A DNA stretch of 5,519 nucleotides from positions 1 to 5,519 of the forward strand of contig CAZDYP010000248.1 of the NCBI GenBank assembly GCA_964509505.1, given 5' to 3'. The DNA is from CAZDYP01 sp964509505. Lineage in GTDB: Bacteria; Chloroflexota; Anaerolineae; JACRMK01. Numbering within the stretch: the stretch's first letter is position 1; every line of letters begins with the position of its first letter. Of this stretch, positions 4,917 to 5,519 are shown piece by piece. A program made the translations under genes and the position numbers. The notes under the pieces are model-generated. The model worked only from the letters and a program-made list of their open reading frames with translations. It did no database searches and had not been told where the DNA came from.

Positions 4917-4949
4917 ACCCGTTTCCATTCAGAAACGGGTTTCTTGTTT
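4917..4949 (+). terminator. Intrinsic terminator of the 89-aa plus-strand gene
   Basis: ACCCGTTTC (4917-4925) and GAAACGGGT (4932-4940) form a perfect 9-bp stem with a 6-nt loop, followed by TTCTTGTTT (4941-4949). The U-rich tract follows only in the plus direction; read from the minus strand the bases after the stem are CTTCGGG, so the terminator serves the plus-strand gene rather than ilvD. Confidence 0.85.
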
Positions 4950-4969
4950 GACCATCAACCAGCCGACTC

Positions 4970-4989
4970 CTGGCTACTGGTTTCTGAGA
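4970..4989. repeat. Right arm of the inverted repeat, overlapping the 3' end of ilvD
   Basis: CTGGCTACTGGTTTCTGAGA matches the reverse complement of 4877-4896 at 16 of 20 positions. Read on the minus strand it supplies the TAG stop codon and the codons just before it in ilvD, so the repeat reaches into the coding region. Confidence 0.6.
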
Positions 4990-5519
4990 ACTGCGCCTTC
5001 ACTCGCCGAGCTCACCAGTGCCGCGTAACGCGCGAACACGCCCGTTGTATAGCGCGGCGCGGGCGCTTGCCAATGCGCCTTGCGTCGCTGCAGTTCTTCG
5101 TCTGAGACCTCCATATTCATTGTGCGCGCGGGCAGGTCAATGCTCACCATGTCGCCTTCTTGCGCCAGACCGATGGGACCGCCATGCGCGGCTTCAGGCG
5201 CGACGTGCGCGATCATGAAGCCATGCGTTGCGCCACTGAAGCGCCCATCGGTGATGAGCGCGACCGATTCGTGCAAACCGACGCCAACGATGGCTGCCGT
5301 CACGCCCAACATCTCGCGCATCCCAGGTCCACCGCTCGGGCCTTCGTAGCGAATGATGATGACATCGCCTTCTTTGATTTGCCTACCCGTCACCGCCGCC
5401 ATGGCTTCTTCCTCGCTGTTGAACACGCGCGCGGGACCGCGATGCGTTGCGCGCTCATGCCCGACAACTTTCGCCACAGCGCCTTCAGGCGCGAGGTTGC
5501 CGCGCAAAATTTTCATGCC
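4974..5519 (-). CDS. ilvD: Dihydroxy-acid dehydratase, C-terminal third (runs off right edge)
   Basis: These are the last 181 residues of IlvD, which is usually about 555-570 aa, so roughly two thirds lie beyond the window. The enzyme uses an Fe-S cluster and Mg2+ to dehydrate 2,3-dihydroxy-isovalerate and 2,3-dihydroxy-3-methylvalerate, the penultimate common step to valine, leucine and isoleucine. Numbering from the methionine encoded at 5516-5514, diagnostic motifs are MKILRGNLAPEGAVAKV (1-17), HRGPARVF (25-32), RYEGPSGGPGMREML (56-70), LITDGRFSGATHGF (87-100), HVAPEAA (104-110) and the terminal GVFARYAALVSSASEGAV (159-176). These make the assignment very secure against the related Edd (6-phosphogluconate dehydratase), whose C-terminus differs. 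The first codon in view (Gly) and that Met are internal; the frame is open to 5519. The last four residues, LRNQ, follow the usual family end and are encoded by the repeat at 4970-4989. The gene converges on the 89-aa plus-strand gene. Confidence 0.96.
   Translation of the reverse strand, partial: GMKILRGNLAPEGAVAKVVGHERATHRGPARVFNSEEEAMAAVTGRQIKEGDVIIIRYEGPSGGPGMREMLGVTAAIVGVGLHESVALITDGRFSGATHGFMIAHVAPEAAHGGPIGLAQEGDMVSIDLPARTMNMEVSDEELQRRKAHWQAPAPRYTTGVFARYAALVSSASEGAVLRNQ

Noticed and set aside
1..5519. CRISPR array, tRNA/rRNA gene, transposase or integrase
   Set aside because: No spaced direct repeats of CRISPR size, no tRNA-like cloverleaf ends that I could see, and no recombinase motifs in any supported frame.

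Overview
This is a compact bacterial window of moderately high GC. Nearly all genes lie on the minus strand, with one small plus-strand gene near the right end. I cannot fix the taxon. Dense packing, a tandem pair of COG0402-type amidohydrolases, a PIN-domain toxin-antitoxin pair and degenerate 7-nt tandem repeats in three intergenic spots would fit a free-living or environmental bacterium, for example a member of the Chloroflexota. That is a low-confidence guess from general character, not from a marker gene.

Reading leftward along the minus strand from an AT-rich control region at about 4377-4602: a complete metal-dependent amidohydrolase of 481 aa (2931-4376) is followed 7 nt later by an NAD(P)-binding atypical SDR of 209 aa (2294-2923). 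A weak terminator-like hairpin (2249-2282) comes next. Then come two small proteins of unknown function (1831-2220 and 1537-1806) that share one reading frame and are separated by a single TAA. A DUF104/AF2212-like antitoxin (1211-1501) overlaps a VapC-like PIN ribonuclease (750-1214) by 4 nt. Last is the first 244 residues of a second amidohydrolase (1-732, running off the left edge), which aligns without gaps to the first at about 65% identity by hand count. The window therefore shows a duplicated amidohydrolase whose copies are separated by an SDR gene and a four-gene small-protein/toxin-antitoxin block.

Right of the control region, a plus-strand gene for an unrecognised acidic 89-aa protein (4603-4872) has a good ribosome binding site and ends at an intrinsic terminator (4917-4949). 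It converges on the 3' end of ilvD (dihydroxy-acid dehydratase, 4974-5519, minus strand, running off the right edge).

The control region 4377-4602 is the richest non-coding part. A TTGACA promoter pointing right and a TATAAT box pointing left share the same TTATATAA core, so the divergent transcription units probably compete for polymerase. A TGTGA/TCACA inverted repeat lies beside them. Four tandem TTCACNN heptamers follow, then a second plus-strand -10 box, then a 7-bp hairpin ahead of the small gene. I see no RNA genes, CRISPR array, transposase or insertion-sequence ends. I do not see a clearly new multi-gene system. The best leads are the same-frame small-gene pair next to the toxin-antitoxin genes, the shared loss of the usual HxxE glutamate in both amidohydrolases, the shared divergent promoter core, and the repeated use of heptamer arrays at gene borders, one of which appears to encode the last residues of IlvD.
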